Shown here: in pieces, positions 63,134-64,000 of the stretch
Layout of the letters: every line of letters starts with the position of its first letter
Position numbering within the stretch: position 1 is the first letter of the stretch
Source of the DNA: Phylloscopus collybita
Lineage: Eukaryota > Chordata > Aves > Passeriformes > Phylloscopidae
Length of the DNA stretch: 64,000 bases
Direction: 5' to 3'
NCBI GenBank assembly: GCA_027886175.1
Contig: JAJNNQ010000002.1
Span: forward strand, 1,058,001 to 1,122,000
Translations under genes and position numbers: made by a program
The notes under the pieces: generated by a model
What the model was told of the DNA's origin: nothing
Databases searched by the model: none
What the model saw: only the letters and a program-made list of their open reading frames with translations

Positions 63134-64000
63134 GTGAGGTCTTCCAGCCAGAGAGGAAGACTACCATGGGGTTCCAAATCAAAGAGGTAGAAAAATCATG
63201 CCAAGGCTTTGCAATAAGGGACACATCAGATACCTGCTCTTGGTGTTCACTCCAGTACTAAAAATAGTTGGGAGATGAAGGGAATTGAATATGAAACTGC
63301 AGCATTATCTTATTTCTAATTAAAACTCACTCATTACACCACTCTAGCCATCCCACCTCTTCTGCAATGAGCTGGGTTGTCAGTGTGATGGGATGTGTCC
63401 TGCTGAATTGTTGTAAAATCACAGGTGTACTGTTGGTCCAAAGGAATAAAATGAATTTTTTTTTTTTTTTTGCTGTTAAAGAGCACTTTTTACAGCGTGA
63501 CATAAAACCAGTAACTAATGGATAGCGTGGAATTCAATTTTATTTTGCTGAGTAAAGGAGCTTGGTAATTTACCTATTTCAAATAGTGATCCCTCAGGAA
63601 TTACCTCCTCACTCAGCACTGACATTTGTGGAGACCCTGAGGAACAATATACACAAAAATTAATGAAAAGTTATGATTTTACATGGAAATTTCTTTTTTT
63701 TCCTTTTTCTTTTTTTTTTCTTTTCTGCTGCATATGGAATTCCTGGGATTGGTTACTAAGTGAATTGGTGTGATCAGCAACAGCAGGTTCTGATTTCTGA
63801 ATATTTGCGGCTATTTTGCCTTCTTGCTTAATTAGAGTTGGTTGTTAGTGCAGAAGAACAGGGTGTTATTTATTATAATGTTTTCTACATTGATAAGCAT
63901 TTTCCATGGTAGGGATTTAAAAAAGATTTTAATGAACATAATCTAAAAGCATCCCAGAGGAAGTAGGGTTAGCAATTGGCTGCTTTCCGTAATTAGGGAA
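63134..64000 (+). other. Start of intron 50, runs off the window
   Basis: T-tracts near 63457 and 63695; nothing else recognised. The next exon must lie outside the window. Confidence 0.75.

Larger units (their letters stand above)
59505..62866 (+). other. Intron 49 (3.4 kb, largest in the window)
   Basis: It holds two short CR1 tails (60588-60650 and 61683-61747). A 164-codon open frame at 61176-61670 shows no Ig features and no known domain; I treat it as chance. I find no hidden Ig exon. Confidence 0.65.

Noticed and set aside
1..63133. Titin instead of obscurin
   Set aside because: Titin also has long Ig arrays in phase-1 exons, but the ALPxLFKEEL...APVEWRKG...CVCG signature and the ELPVKIVKPLRDKIA and ETSIPSV stretches fit obscurin. 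No PEVK or titin-type fibronectin stretches are seen.

Overview
This window is vertebrate, almost certainly songbird, genomic DNA. It lies entirely inside one muscle gene on the + strand: obscurin (OBSCN), the giant sarcomere-associated Rho-GEF and kinase protein. Neither gene end is present. I can place 50 exons (about 12.8 kb of coding sequence, roughly a fifth of the window) encoding 48 immunoglobulin (Ig, I-set) domains in a row, with no other domain type. The bird assignment rests on many CR1 LINE fragments with the avian 3' end (repeats related to ATTCTATG) and on solo LTRs of a type I associate with passerines. The obscurin assignment rests on the repeated signature ALPxLFK(E/Q)EL...EATEG..TLxCELxKxAPVEWRKG...KYxMRQxG..AEL.IH.L...DAGDYTCVCG. 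Titin, the main alternative, does not carry that signature.

Layout. Almost every domain is one exon of 264-276 bp bounded by phase-1 introns. Two adjacent domains are each split in two (5557-6797 and 8116-8510). From 1828 to 15825 two domain classes alternate strictly. Class A keeps the F-strand Cys (DxGxYxC). Class B replaces it with a hydrophobic strand (such as GTVTFRVG). From 23297 to 46341 there is a 20-exon run of similar class A domains. Inside it, 14 consecutive exons (26199-43129) share an extra F-strand cysteine (CVCG or CSCG), which points to local tandem duplication. From 47568 to 59504 class B domains return, interspersed with class A (B at 49527, 54078 and 59232). The last exon (62867-63133) is a more diverged Ig domain.

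Irregular points: a one-base deletion that breaks the frame of exon 43 (50406-50671); exon 20, whose expected acceptor AG reads GG and which probably starts 21 bases upstream; a GC rather than GT donor after exon 41 (47834); and duplicated intron sequence before exons 29 and 30.

The introns hold about 25 CR1 fragments, four LTR-like insertions (two of one family in the same orientation, flanking exons 37-41), poly-A and AT-rich tracts, three short tandem repeats and a 22-bp palindrome. I found no tRNA, rRNA, CRISPR or second gene. Nothing here looks like a new biological system; the interest lies in how the Ig array grew and decays. Domains are numbered d1-d48 within this window, not by their number in the whole protein.
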